A stretch of 20,461 nucleotides of DNA from Chlamydomonas sphaeroides (taxonomy: Eukaryota; Chlorophyta; Chlorophyceae; Chlamydomonadales; Chlamydomonadaceae), in assembly GCA_001662425.1 (NCBI GenBank), contig BDDC01000377.1, positions 44,063 to 64,523 on the forward strand, written 5' to 3'. The notes beneath the pieces are model-generated. The model had not been told where the DNA came from. It saw only the letters and a list, made by a program, of their open reading frames with translations, and made no database searches. Position 1 is the stretch's first letter; each line of letters begins with the position of its first letter. This document shows positions 1-11,202 of this stretch, piece after piece. A program made the position numbers and the translations under genes.

Positions 1-2272
1 TGAATGACGCCTTGGAGCCCTTCCGCATGCTGCGCCGCTGGGACCCGTCCGCCTCCGCCACCACACGCTGAGGGCAAGGTGGATCGTGAGGTGGGGCGGT
101 TCTCGTGAGGACCGGCGGCCATGACAGGGCGGTCGCGACAGAGCGCCCGTGTCCAGTTTCTCTCATTCCAGCCCCTCGCGCTTCCCAGTCCGCCGCTCAC
201 CAGGAGCTGGTCCATGTCCTCTCGCAGCGCCGGCCAGTGCTGCCCCACGCCCGCGTATGCGGCCTTGCTGGGGTAGCTGCAAGACAGCACCTCCGCCAGC
301 CCCCACCGCTGGGCCGGGTCGGGGTGGAGCAGGCCCTCGATAAGCGTGCGCGCGGCGGCGGGCACTGAGACGCCGGGCCTGGGAGGAGGAGCGAGGCAAA
401 GAACAGGAGGAGGTAAGCCGTCAGCGCAGGTTCGGCTGAAGCGCGAGTTGTCAGCAGTCACCGTAACATGCCGCAGGCAGACCTACAAAGCTACAAGTTA
501 CCAATGTCGGCTCCCGCACTCACAAGACCGACCTGCGCGCTTCATACAGCACCACCCACTCACTGGAAGTTGATCTTGCCCTCCGTCGCCGCCAGCAGCC
601 TCTTGATCCGGGCCCTGTCGCGCTCCGCCGAGTCCTCCAGATGGCCGCACGCGGTGTGCATCGCGTCCACGATGGGCGCCTCGAGGAAGGGCCAGCGCTC
701 GGCCCCGAACAGCACCTGGTACAGCGTCACGCCCAGTGCCCACCTGCGGGCGTCGGGCCAGCAGCGCACGGGAGGCTAGCACAGTCAATCCGAAGGCGGT
801 CGGCGCAAGCTGCAGCCAAAGTGCATCGACTCGTGGAGCTGCTGAGGTATTGGGATTTAGGCCAGCATCGGCGTGGACCATGGCGCAAGGCGCGCTACCC
901 GCCCCGTCGCGCTCCATCGATGCCCTTTTCATTTGGGTCCAGCCCCAGCAGCCGCCCTCACCGTCCCTCACCGCGACCATGTGATACACTCACCAGTCCG
1001 CCCCGATGCCGTCATCGCGCCCCTCCGGGCGCCCTAGCATGGCCCTCAGGTGGGCGGGCGGCGCAAAGAGCGACGTGCCGCCGCACTCCGGTCGTGATGA
1101 GCTGCCCTGGCTGTCCCCGCCGAGGGAGCTGGCCATGCCAAAGTCGGACAGCACTGTGCGGCCGTCGTGGGTCAGCAGCACGTTGGCGGGCTTGATGTCC
1201 TGAGGGCAAGTCAAGGGGCCGGGGTTTCAGGAAGGGGAGAGGAAGGGGGTTAGGGAGGGTGCGCGTGTGGGCTCGGTGGTACCGCACGTTGCCGGCGTAC
1301 TGCAGCTGTAGATACACTGACGGCCATACAGCGCGGTTGGACAAGCTGCTGCATGCATCGCCGCTTTTCCGCGTGCCGTACCATAAAATACCCCTTCCCG
1401 GACGGCCCCACCGACCCCGCCGGCCTCACCCTGTGCACCACGCCCCGCGAGTGGACCTGCGCGATGGCGTTAACGAGCATCGCCACGACTCGCTCGGTCT
1501 CGAGGCTGTTGGCGTCCAGGCGGCTTGCGGCCTGAAGGAAGGGGGACAAAGGGAGGGGTGGGGCCGGGGTCAAAAGACAGGGGCGTTCAGGGAGGGGGCG
1601 GGGCCGGTGCTTAGGACGCGGTCTGCGCGTGTGCAACCGCTGGACACGCGCGCGCCGGACCAGTAGCGGAAACGAGCGGAAAAAGTTCGGCGGCAGTTAC
1701 TCGCAGCCCCGCGCTCACCTTGCCGAACAGCGTGAAGCTCCGCTGCTTGTAGAGCTTGTCGTGGAGGCTGCATTTGGCCTTCTCCAGCAGGAGCATTGGT
1801 GCTCCGCCTGTGAAGGGCTGCGGCGGGATGGCGCCGTGGAATCGCACCACGGACGGCAACCCGCCGAGTCGCACGAACATTTTCTCCTCGCGGAGCACTT
1901 GCTTGCTGCTGCATTCGTCAAAGTAGCGCTTGAGGGCCAGGTCGCCGGTCGTGTAGACGCTGGCTTGGCCTCCCTTGCCAGCATACAACAGTTTATTAGC
2001 CTGTCGCGGCGCCATCGTCGCGAAGTGTGCCGTGGCAACGTGGAATGCCAAAGTATCAAGCTGCAGGGAAGTAAGTGCGGATAGCAATTGGGGCAGGGCT
2101 GATGTGCCCCTCGAGGAGTGGCAGAGACGGGACACTGGAGTCGCGATGCCCGTCGATGCCGTTCGTTCGGCACCCCCGGGCCGGACCTCCCCGGCCTCGG
2201 GCAGAGAGCGCGGAGCGTGAGCCAGCAATGAGCTTGCAGCAGCTTCCTTACCGTGTGCTGCTGTTCCACCAT
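1..2272 (-). CDS. Serine/threonine protein kinase, 3' end beyond window
   Basis: This is a eukaryotic protein kinase that should phosphorylate Ser/Thr residues. The exons in coding order are 2272-2252, 2060-1719, 1531-1430, 1199-994, 743-564, 378-201 and 67-1. All introns are GT-AG, and the visible part is 365 codons. The start has an in-frame TAG six bases upstream. The motifs are a Gly-rich loop GKGGQASVY (about residues 35-43), LALK with the ATP lysine (K51), Glu65/66 in helix C, VVHRDIKPAN (catalytic loop, D156, K158, N161), DFG (174-176), DWWALG (223-228) and Arg308 in subdomain XI. The usual APE reads APP (201-203). An intron falls exactly between HR and D of the HRD motif. The catalytic residues are intact, so activity is likely. 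I cannot assign a subfamily or substrate. The first exon (7 codons) is inferred from its strong donor and acceptor; an internal Met at 2015 is the alternative start. Confidence 0.85.
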
Positions 2273-2429
2273 CAGTCGCTAGGACAACAGCGGCACACTT
2301 CTTGCGTCGTCGCGCCAAGTCGCCCAAGTCGCCCAAATTGTCGCCAAGAGTCAACGTCCGCAGGACAGCAGGGCATGATGGTGGTCTTATCCCAGAGAGC
2401 GCCCGGTGGGCGTTTACTTTGGCCCGTGG

Positions 2430-3460
2430 TGCCGTACGGCCTGCTGGCCCTCGCACGCGTGCTTGGCGGCACGCTTGGCTGCGCGGTGGCATGGGGCCTG
2501 CTGGCCCTCGCAGGCTTGCGCACGCAGCAAAACGCGTGGCTGCACGCGGACGTATGTTTTGCGGGCGGGCCTTCGCAGGCTTGCGCAGCGACACACTTGG
2601 TTGCGCAGGGCGTATGTAGGGCCCAGGGGGGGCCGCGCACGCTTGCCCAGCCAGCGACCTGCTGGGCTGAGCGTTGGCCTGCGTAGTAGTTGGCGCGGTG
2701 GCGCGGGGCCGGCATGCTGGCCCTCGCCTGCTTGCTCAGCGGCGCGCTTGGTCTGGTGGGGCGCGCGTTGGGCCGGCGACTGGCCGTCGCGCGGCTTGGC
2801 TGCGCTTGTGGCGGTGAGCCTTCAGCGCCCCCGCGGGCTTGCTCATCGCTGGCATATATAGGGCCTGCTGGCTTTAGCGTGCTTGCTTAGCGGTGGCATA
2901 GGGCCTGCTTCGCCCTGGTGTGCTTGCGCAGGTGTCGCATGTGTCATGCTGCCCCTCACATACACGTTTGCTCGGCGGCGCGCCCGGTTGCGCGGTGGGT
3001 GGCGCAGAGCCTGCTGGCTTCTGCACGGGTACGCAGCGGCACGTTTGCATGTGTTGTGGCGTCGGGCTTGCTGGCCCCAGCGTGCTTGGCTGCATGTGCG
3101 TGTACGCAGGGCCTGCTGCTGTCCTCCGCGTGCTGGCTTTGCAAGTGCATGGCCTTCGAGTGCTTGCTCGGCGGCTGCATGGGGCCCCCCGGCCCCGCGT
3201 GCTCGCTTGTCGGTAGGTCGCATACTTCTGCTGGCCCTCGCCCGCTTGCTCTGCGTCTCTCAGCGCTGCGCGGCGCGGCAGCAGCATGGGGCCTGCGGGC
3301 CCGTGCAGGCACGCTTGGCGGCGCGCTTGGCTGCACGGGGGGCGGGGCCTGCTGGCCCTCACCACGTACTAGCCGCCCTGCGGGTGCTGGGGTTCTGCTG
3401 CCCCCGCATGTGTGCTCGGAGGCCGCAGGGGCCCTGCTGGCGGCACATCGATGTCGCAAG
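2430..3460. repeat. Degenerate GC-rich tandem array, unit about 50-57 bp
   Basis: Variants of the core GGGCCTGCTGGCCCTCGC, followed by TGCTTGGCGGC and GCTTGGCTGCGCGGTGGCAT, recur through this kilobase. Cores start near 2439, 2496, 2863, 2903, 3009, 3066, 3111, 3291 and 3347. Intact neighbours are 57, 57 and 56 bp apart and 106 bp apart where one copy is lost. The copies are strongly diverged, so this is an old array. The long hydrophobic open frames on both strands come from the repeat and are not treated as genes. The array lies just upstream of the kinase start and may contain or replace its promoter. A TATATA sits inside it near 2855. Confidence 0.75.
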
Positions 3461-4549
3461 CAAGCAAGCAGGCGAAGCGCCACCCAGCTAACCCGCATGT
3501 CTTGTATGTCGGCAAGCCCATTCGATCGAATCGCATTTAGGGTCTGCCGCTAGCTATTTTGCTTGCCAAGTTGGCTTCTTCTTGACTTCAAACGGCTCAC
3601 GGCGGGCGGCAGTTGTCGACGTCACGTGACGCCGACGGGCCTCCCTCCCCCTCTTGGCGTTTCCGTCTTTGCGTGCAGGTGCTCGCTCGTTGCACGCGTG
3701 CGTTGCGAGCGGCGCGAGGGACTCCCGCACAACAACTCAGGCCGAGGGGGCCCCGACATCACGACAACTAGGAAACCGGCATAGCGCCAGCTAGCGAGCG
3801 TCACCTTGGCCTGCGGGCTTGAGCCAGCGCGCTCATCATCCCAACACCTGGACTGGGGGACTGGGGGACTGTGGGTTGAAGGCATCGCCCGAGTAGAACA
3901 TACACGGTGTGGTGCGCGCAGGGCCCCCACATCACCCCGGCGACGCCACCAGCGCCCCCATACATGCATGCAGCGCCGCCTCCCGGGGCCGTGGACCGCA
4001 ACGTGCCTTCAACCCTGCGCTGGGCAGGCACCCCAGCAAGCTTGACTTTCAGCTCCCTGCTAACAACTCGACAGACACGCACTGCTGCAAAGATTGCTAA
4101 GCGACCGCGACCGCTGAGCACCACGTGTCGGCAGGATTGCCACGCACCAGCCAACACAGCCAACACAGCCAAGCGGCAGCGGCGGCTTGCAATTACTACC
4201 GCCGCCGCCGCGCCATCAATCGCGAATCCCCCGTGTCGGACTAAAACCGCCAGGCTGGCAACCCGCTACACGCGTGCGAGGACCGCTTTAATGGGTGGTT
4301 GGTCATTCATGTTCAGTACGGCACAAAGTACGGCACAAAGCGCACACGCGCGCGGACCCGACCGCCGCCAGAGTCGACGCAGCGACACTTGAGTTCAGTT
4401 GCAGCCTTCATAGGCCTCCGCTGCTTCAGCCCAGGACCACGCCCTCTCGCGCCGGCCGCCCGAAACCACATTCTCTTCTATTACTCTTGCCCGCCGCACG
4501 CCGCGCCGCCCCAACCTCCGAGCCCAGCCCCCCCAGTCCCGCAGTCCCG
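3461..4549. other. Gene-free stretch; probable 3' UTR of the EF-hand gene
   Basis: No open frame here has protein-like features or convincing splice joins. The part next to 4549 is probably the 3' UTR of the minus-strand EF-hand gene. The volvocine poly(A) signal TGTAA (TTACA on this strand) is not seen. Weak TGTAT variants on the minus strand lie near 3900 and 3960. Small tandem duplications are present: CCAACACAG twice near 4150, and a 12-bp unit twice at 4315-4338. Confidence 0.5.
4315..4338. repeat. 12-bp unit repeated twice
   Basis: AGTACGGCACAA occurs twice in direct tandem at 4315-4326 and 4327-4338. It lies in the presumed 3' UTR of the EF-hand gene. No function is apparent. Confidence 0.8.
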
Positions 4550-7500
4550 CTACAAGTGTAGCGTCGATGCCCGCAGCAGAGCCACCCCTGGTTGCCCGCC
4601 GCCGCTGCCGCTACCGCTGCCGTACCCTAGGCGAGACGCGGCCCGGGACCCTCCTGGCCCGCCAGCCCCCGCCGCCGCGCCCCCGCCGCCGCCGGCGCCA
4701 TCCCGGTTGCCTACCGCCAGCTCTCCCTGCCACGGCCACGGCCACGGGCCTCCTCCCCCGCCGCCGCCGCCTCCTCGGCCGCCCGCACTGCCATTACCGC
4801 CCGCCGCGGCGGCCGGCGACGGCCCGACCGGCGGCGCGTCGCCGCCGGCCCTGCTGCCGCTGGGCGTGGCGCACCTGGACGTGCCATGCGGCCCAGCCCC
4901 TGGCCCAGCGGCAGGCGGTGAGTCGCTGCACTGCTGCGTCTGAGGCCGAGCCACCAGACTGCCGCCCAGCATCGGGCCCATGGTCCTGGACCGGACCGGC
5001 GCCTGGTGCGGCGCCGGGGCCGGCGGCGCCGGCGCCGGCGGCGGCGCCGCCGCCAGCGGCGCGGGCGAGGAGGCGCGCATCGACGTCGCCAAGTGCGTCC
5101 GCAGCAGCCGGCCGCGCCGCGACGGCGACGGCGACGTCGCGCTGCCCTGCAGGGAGGCGCCGGGGTGGTGCATCGCCGCCGGGCTCGGCGGCGCCGCCGC
5201 GGCGGAGGCGGCGGAGCCGGCACGGCCGTGACCCCTGCTTGTGGGCCACGCGGCGCCCGGGTCCACGGCGTCCAGGCTGCGCCGCAGCGGCGCCGCTGAG
5301 CCCATCGAAGGCAGCGGCGCCGCAGCGCCGCTTGAGGCGCGCCGAGGCGAGGAGGCCGCCGCCGCCGCTGCAACGGCAGCGGCGGGCGCCGGCCGCGTGC
5401 TGACGGAGGTGGCGGGCCGCGGCGGCGGCGGTAGGCCGCCGCCGCCGCCGCCGCCGTGCCCTGAGCCAAAGCTGAAGCCGGGGCGCGGCGCGCTGTGGCG
5501 GCCGAAGGGGTTGCTGGCGCCGCTGTTGGAGTGGCCGCTGCGGTGGCTGTGGGCAAGCCATTCCATGGGAACGACCTCAACTCCATGGTCTAGGTGGCGA
5601 CCGGTGGCTGGAGACACACGGGACGAGCCGGGCCGCGGGGAGAGGGAGGAACCGGGGCCCGTCGTCAGCGGGTTCGTGCCGCTGGTCCGGTGCGGTGACG
5701 GCCGCAGCGCGCCACCACCTCCGCCGCGGGATGGCGGCGGCGACGCCGCCGCTGGCGGCGGCGGCTCTGTGACGCGCAGGCTTGCGGCCGATGCGGTCGA
5801 GGCGTGCAGGGCCGCCTGGCTGGCGGCGCCGCTAGCGGAGAACAAGGCCGCTGCAGCGGCGGCGTAGCCTTGTGGGGTGCGTGGGCGCTGGGACATGGAA
5901 TCCGGCAGCGGTGGCGCCGCCGTGCTGGCGGTGCTGGGCTGAGACGACAGCGCGGCGGCGCTGGCGGCGGAGGCCGGCGGCGGAGGCCTGGCAGCGCCGC
6001 CGGCCTGGCCGTTCCACGCCTGGCGGCGGATCGCGGCCGCCGTGGCAGTAGCCTCAGCGCGGCCGACGCCCAGCCGCAGCGGCGGTGACGGCGCCAGCGG
6101 CTGCGACGGCGCCGACGCCAGCATCAGCCGCGACGGCTGCGCCGACGCCGGGTACGACTCCTGGCCCGAGGCGATGGCGCCGCCGCCGACGCCGTTGCCG
6201 GCACCAGTCGCAGCGCTGTCAACGAAGCTCGAGGCGCCGCTGACGCTAGCGCCACCGCCGCTGCACGCGCGACCGTCACTGTTCGCGCCGCTGCCGCCGC
6301 CACCACCGCCGCCGGCCTCTGCCGTGGGCAGCGCCCTGGCGCTGTGCCACCCGGCCAGCGGCGGCGTGCCAGCGGCGAGGCGGCCCGGCGAGCCCTGCCG
6401 CCTGCCGGACAGCGCGAGCCGGGCTGAGTAGGGGCCGTGCGGGCTGGACCGCGACAACGAGCGGGGCAGCGCCGCCAGCGCCAGCCTAGGCACGGCCGCC
6501 GCCGCCGGCGGCTCGGCGGCGCCGTCCAGCGGCAGCGATATGTCCGCATCCCAGAGCTCGGCGTCGCCGTCAGCCTCCTCGCCGCTGCCGCGGCGCGCCG
6601 CCAGCACGCCCAGCGGCGGTGCCGGCGGCGGCGCCGCCGCCGCCGCCAGGGGATCCGTGACCGGCTCCAGCGGCCCGGACTTGGCGCGGCGGCGCGAGGC
6701 CGCGACGGAGCCGCCGGGCCGCTGGCGCGTCGCCGCCGCCGCTGCCGCCGGCGCGACGCCCTGCTGGTAGTGAAGCTCCAGTAGCGCCTCCAACCTGCGC
6801 ATGTCCTCAACCACCGCCGCCGTCATGGCGACGCCTCCGGCCCGTCCGCCACCGCCGCCGCCGGCATCGCCGTCAGACCCGTCAGGCTGGTCCTCCGTAC
6901 TGCCGTACTCGGATCCCTCGTCATCCGCCTCCACCACGATCCCGGGGATGCCCGTGAGGAACGTGCCGCCGCCGTCGCCCTCGCCGTCGTCGCTGTCGTC
7001 GTCGCGCGCGCGCGCTCCGGGCACCCGCCGCCGCCGCCGCGCCGCGCCCCCCGCCTCCTCCACATCCACCGCCGCCACCGCCGCCGCCGCCGCCTCCGCG
7101 AACCGCACCATCGACTGGCTCGCCTTACGGCTCGGCAGCGGCGGCCCCGCCTCCGCCTCCGCCTCCCCATCCCACGTCACACCCTCGCCGCTGCCGTTGA
7201 CCGTGCTCGCGTGCCGCTGCCCGCCCGGCTCCCCGTCCACGGTCGCCCGCCGGCTTCCCATCATGCTGGCCATGGCCCGAAGCGCCCGGTTGGGCGGCGC
7301 GCCGCCGCTGAAGGAGCCGCCGCCGCCGCCCGCGTCGCCGGTCTCGCTGCCGGCGCGGCTGGGGCAACGCAGCAGCGCGGCGCGCAGGGCCTCTGTCCTT
7401 TGCCGGTGGCGGCGGAGCGCCTCGGGGTCGACGGCCTTGGAGGGGGGCGGCTTGGCGGACAGGATGCGCGTGAGCAGCTCCCGGCTGGGGTGGGAGGGGA

Positions 7501-10385
7501 AGGGAGGGGAGGGAGGGGAGGGGCAGGAAATTGGAAAATTTGCAAGAGGATGACGGAGGGCAGAAAAGGGGCATGAGCACAGGGGCGTCTCGCATGCCGC
7601 TTGGTTGAAGACCGATGCGGGCCCCCACCACGAACCCCAGCCAGCTACCCCCACCCTCTTCCCCACCACCACCGGCCCCCACCTCTTGGCCGCCTGGTCG
7701 AACTTGTACGTCTCGTTCTCCAGCAGGTGCCGCAGGAACTCGGGGCCCTCGCTCACCCAGTGCTCGCGCGACGAGCCGCCCTGGGGGCAGGCAGCGAGCG
7801 GGCAGCGGGCAGCGGGGGAGGGGACGAGGGTCAGCGACGGGGGAGAGGCACGCCAGCAGCAGTACACTCGGTGCCACCGTGGAAGCAGCGGGGCGGCGGG
7901 GCAGGCGCCACCGGCCGCAGCGGGGGCCCCTCGCGCCCGCATGGCAGGCGGCGGGGAAGTGACGGGGGCGCGGCCGCGGGGCGCTGGGGTTGGGTGGACC
8001 CATGCCGGCTCCACACGTGGCGCCATCGCATCGTGCTGACCCCTGTTGGGCCCCTGCCTCCCCACCAGCAGCGCACAGCCAAGGGACCGGGTCCTGCCGC
8101 CGACCCCGACCCATCGGCCTCCACGCCGCCCGTCCGCTTGCGCTCTAGCTCCCATATGGCTAGTGCGCCAGCTCCCATATGGCCAGTGCGCTAGCAGCAT
8201 GTGAGGTACACCGTAGGAGGAGCACATCGAGACAGCAGTGCGGGGCGCTGCTCACCGCCTCCACGTCGTTCATGAGGCGGCGGCGGCGGATGGCGCCGAT
8301 CATGGAGCTGATGGGCAGCGCCATGCCTGGGCGGGGTGGGGTGGGGTGGGGAGAGGGGGAGGGGTGTGAGGGAGGGGTGGTGGGGTCAGGGTGAGCGTGG
8401 GGTGGGGTGGAGTGGGGTGGGGTGGGGTGGGTGGACGTCGGGGCGCAAGGGCGCCGGGGCGCAGGGACGAGCAGCCGCTTTCAGGTGTCGCAACCGCTTT
8501 CCTGGGCGCGCCACAGCCCCTGCCGCCCCCACTAGGCCGCTCACCCGAGGGCAGTACGTACTCCGCACCCAGGGGGTCCTTGTCCGCCATAACCTGCGGG
8601 GCACGGAGGAGGGCAAGGGCAGGGGCAGGGGACGGGGCGGACCGGGAGCAACAGCGGGGTCAGGGGGGCGAGGAGGGGGATGCAGCGGCGCAAACCCGAC
8701 CCCTCCCCCGACCACACGGACGCTCGCCCCTCCCCATGCAGAGCCCTCATATCTGAGTCGTCGGTGCGAGTACGAGTCCGAGGCCGCACGCCGCGCCACG
8801 CCACGCCCGCCCCACACCCGCCAACCCCGCCCCTCCTGCCGTCCCTCCCGCCCTTCCATCCGCTCCTCCGGTGCTCCCTCCTTCAAGCCCCACCTCGTAG
8901 CACAGAAAGTGGTGGAACTCGCGCCACGCAATCTCGCCGTCCTTGTCAAAGTCAAACTGGGCAGGGCGGGGACGGGGGATGGGTATGGGAGTGGGAACAG
9001 CTGGGATAGCGGGGCACAGGGACGGCCCGTGCGGCCTCGCTGGTCTGTGCACACTCTGCCCACACGCCTGCAAACACACGGGTAGGCTAGCGCGTCCACA
9101 ACCGGCCAAACGGCGCGCACTACAACGCTTTCACCCAGCTTCACGATCTCTAGGCTTGTTGATGACAAGTGCAAAAAGTTGCATCACGTACGTGTGTTGG
9201 CTCAAAAACAAACAAAACTGCCCATCCTGCCGCTCACCAGCTTTATGATCTCCAGGATGGCGTTGGCATTGGCGGGGATGCCGCTGGTCTGCGCAGGCGG
9301 GGCGGAGGCGAAGGGGCGGAAAGGGGTACGGCGTGGCTACGGTATGGTCTTGCCTGCACCCCGTGGCCGCACCGGACCGGAACAGCCCCCCTGGTCCACC
9401 ACCCCGGCCTGCCGCCCCGGGCGGTGGGAGGAGTGCGTTGAGCCGATGGACCCCGCTCCGTGGCCCCCTGCCTCCGGGTTGTAGCGTTTGGGTCCCACCT
9501 TGAGTGCGAACTCGAGCTCCGAAGCATCCAGCGCCCTGGCGGGGGGCGGGAGCGGGGGCGGGGGCCGCAGTGAGGTGGCCAGGTTGGCAGGGCAGGGCAG
9601 GCGGGCGGCCCCTCGCGCGCGCGTGCCAGGCGGCAGTGACGCCGCGAGCCGCGACGGCACAGGCGCCAGAGAGAGCGCACGGCCACGGATCCCGCTACGC
9701 CCGCGCTGCGGCGCCCGTGGACTCCTGCTGGCGCCCAACCCACATGCCGACCCACATCCCGACCCACATCCCGACCCACATGCCGACCCACATGCCCCGC
9801 CCCCCGCTGCCTCCGCCCACCCCGCTGCACGCGCCCCGGCGCTGGGCCCAATCCCAACCCCATCACAGCCCATCTTCCCCCATTCTGTGCTTGAGTGCGG
9901 CGCATCACCCCGCCAAGCCCGGCCCAGCCCGGCTCGGCCCACCCGCTGCCGTCATCGTCGACGAGCTCAAACCACTGCCGGATGCGCTGCTCGATGGCCT
10001 CGGGCAGCGGCAGCGGCGTGATCTGCCGCCGGTGCGCCAGGCTCCAGTCCTTGGCCTCCGCATAGGCGAGACGGAAGCGGAGCTCTCGCTGCGAGGGAAA
10101 GAGAGCAGGGCGCGGCCGGGAGCGTGGCTCGCTGCGCCGAAGGGCCGGGCGGGGGCGCCAGCTAGCACCGCTGGGGTGACTAACCCCTGGCACGGCCCTG
10201 CTCGGGCCTGTACCCCAAGTTGCAATCCGCGCTACCTTGCTGAACTTGCGAAGCTCGGCTGGCGCATGGTCGATAGGCGGGCCCTCGAGGACTTCATCGC
10301 TGCTTTCAGAGTCCTGGCGCAGCAGCGCAGCCTCCTCTTCGGACGGCCGCCGCAGCCGCTCGAGAGCATCCGAGCGCTTCAGCAT
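4550..10385 (-). CDS. EF-hand calcium-binding protein with very long disordered tail
   Basis: The exons in coding order are 10385-10236, 10088-9943, 9535-9499, 9288-9238, 8956-8894, 8593-8545, 8326-8256, 7780-7683 and 7484-4550. All introns are GT-AG, phases match throughout, and the protein is 1199 residues with a TAG stop. Two canonical EF-hand loops are seen: DDDGSGALDASE (94-105) and DFDKDGEIAWRE (130-141). Their acidic residues at loop positions 1, 3 or 5 and 12 are intact, and the 36-residue spacing is typical of a paired calcium-binding lobe. A conserved-looking stretch follows (about 150-250, with a basic RRRR patch). From about 320 to the end the protein is low complexity: poly-Ala, poly-Gly, Ser/Pro and RRRRR next to an acidic cluster. 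It is therefore a likely calcium sensor with a disordered scaffold tail. There is no signal peptide or membrane segment. The start follows an in-frame TAA. The family is not recognised beyond EF-hand. Confidence 0.82.
8147..8192. repeat. 23-bp direct duplication in an EF-hand gene intron
   Basis: Two tandem 23-bp copies, 8147-8169 and 8170-8192, begin AGCTCCCATATGG and differ at only a few bases. Each carries the palindrome CCATATGG. They lie in intron 7 (7781-8255) of the EF-hand gene. Confidence 0.85.
8330..8433. repeat. GGGGT-rich intronic tract
   Basis: The stretch is dominated by GGGGT and GGGGA pentamers in two blocks. On the coding (minus) strand it is a C-rich pyrimidine tract running up to the acceptor at 8327-8329. 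It could form G-quadruplexes on the plus strand. It is not the volvocine telomere unit. Confidence 0.75.
9738..9797. repeat. 12-bp minisatellite, five copies, in EF-hand gene intron
   Basis: Five tandem copies of ACCCACATSCCG (S is G or C) run from 9738 to 9797 inside intron 2 (9536-9942) of the EF-hand gene. The copies differ mainly at one or two positions, which points to recent expansion. Open frames through it encode VGRD/VGRH repeats but do not belong to the gene. Confidence 0.88.
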
Positions 10386-11202
10386 TGCGTCAATGAGGTT
10401 GCATCGTGCCGGGGCGCGGCCCGCACTCGGCGGGCGTCTTTAGTCGCATACAGCTAGAGTATAACCCGAAAATGCTTGGGTCAAAAGCTGGAGTCAGCGC
10501 GGCTGTTTTCGGGGTTCGGTAAAGTAGCAGTTCTCCAATAGTTGTGCCTGGTTAGCTCGTCATGGTCGTGTGTGTAGACTCGCGGTCGTCGCTATGCTAT
10601 CGACGGTCGCAGGAAGCACAGTCAGCCCGTGCCGTACCCCAGGTGAAACCCCTGGCGCCGCAAAACTTGCCCCCTTGGCTCTTGCGCCATGTCGCAGGCG
10701 TATGTGGAACTATAGCTATAACCGTCTCGAAACCTCGGACTACTTCGCAAGTAGTCAGGTTGGCATCAGGGGAAAGCATGCCCTGAGCGCGAGCCTGGTC
10801 CACCCTGTCGGCGGACTGAACTTCTGCCCCTGGGGAAGCAGGGTGCAGCCATTTCCTTTTCCCAATCATGTCCTGCAGGAAGTACGGTGGCCTGGACAGT
10901 TCCAAAAGAGTCTCGACCCACGGGCCGCACGACAACATGCTCAGCCCGGTATGTGCTGCAAGGCCCCTTCGCCAACGGACCCAGGGTTTGCTGGCCTGGT
11001 CAAATTGTAAGTCGCGTGAATGAGAGAGATAGGAGCCGCGATGACGCTGCCAAACCAACCCCCGCCTCATTTTGCGTTCGCGGCTCGCAACCCATGCTCT
11101 CAAGCTCCAGCCTTCTCAACCCATTTCATTTCACGCGGATCCCCACCATCAACACACCATACTAGAGCGCATTGAGCGCACCCTCAGCAGCACCCCCCGA
11201 AC
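10386..11202. promoter_or_regulatory. Divergent intergenic region, presumed bidirectional promoter
   Basis: The EF-hand gene runs left and the orphan gene runs right from this 817-bp gap. The stretch of about 10460-11110 has visibly lower GC than its surroundings. It contains two overlapping open frames, 10570-11010 on the plus strand and 10597-11103 on the minus strand. Neither has the strong third-position GC bias of the real genes here or a recognisable domain, so I do not call them. A perfect palindrome TATAGCTATA lies at 10711-10720. A 23-codon upstream ORF (11094-11165) sits in the likely leader of the orphan gene, out of frame with its start. Confidence 0.45.
10390..10404 (-). other. 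Possible upstream ORF of the EF-hand gene
   Basis: A four-codon ORF (MQPH, stop) ends four bases before the EF-hand gene's ATG and is out of frame with it. It matters only if the transcript starts further upstream, which the sequence does not show. Confidence 0.3.

Noticed and set aside
2075..3553. Long hydrophobic or Ala/Leu/Cys-rich open frames that look like membrane proteins
   Set aside because: They arise from the GC-rich tandem array and are open in several frames and both strands at once; there is no start, splice or domain support.
4299..6431. Plus-strand open frames opposite the last exon of the EF-hand gene
   Set aside because: They are Arg/Pro/Ala-rich shadows of GGC/GCC codons; the minus strand alone gives a natural composition and an uninterrupted 977-codon exon linked by good splice sites.
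8330..8433. GGGGT repeats as telomeric DNA
   Set aside because: The volvocine telomere unit is TTTTAGGG; this is a G-rich intronic simple repeat serving as a pyrimidine tract on the coding strand.
11001..11010. TGTAA at 11006 as a poly(A) signal
   Set aside because: No upstream plus-strand gene with support precedes it; it lies in the divergent promoter region and is probably chance.
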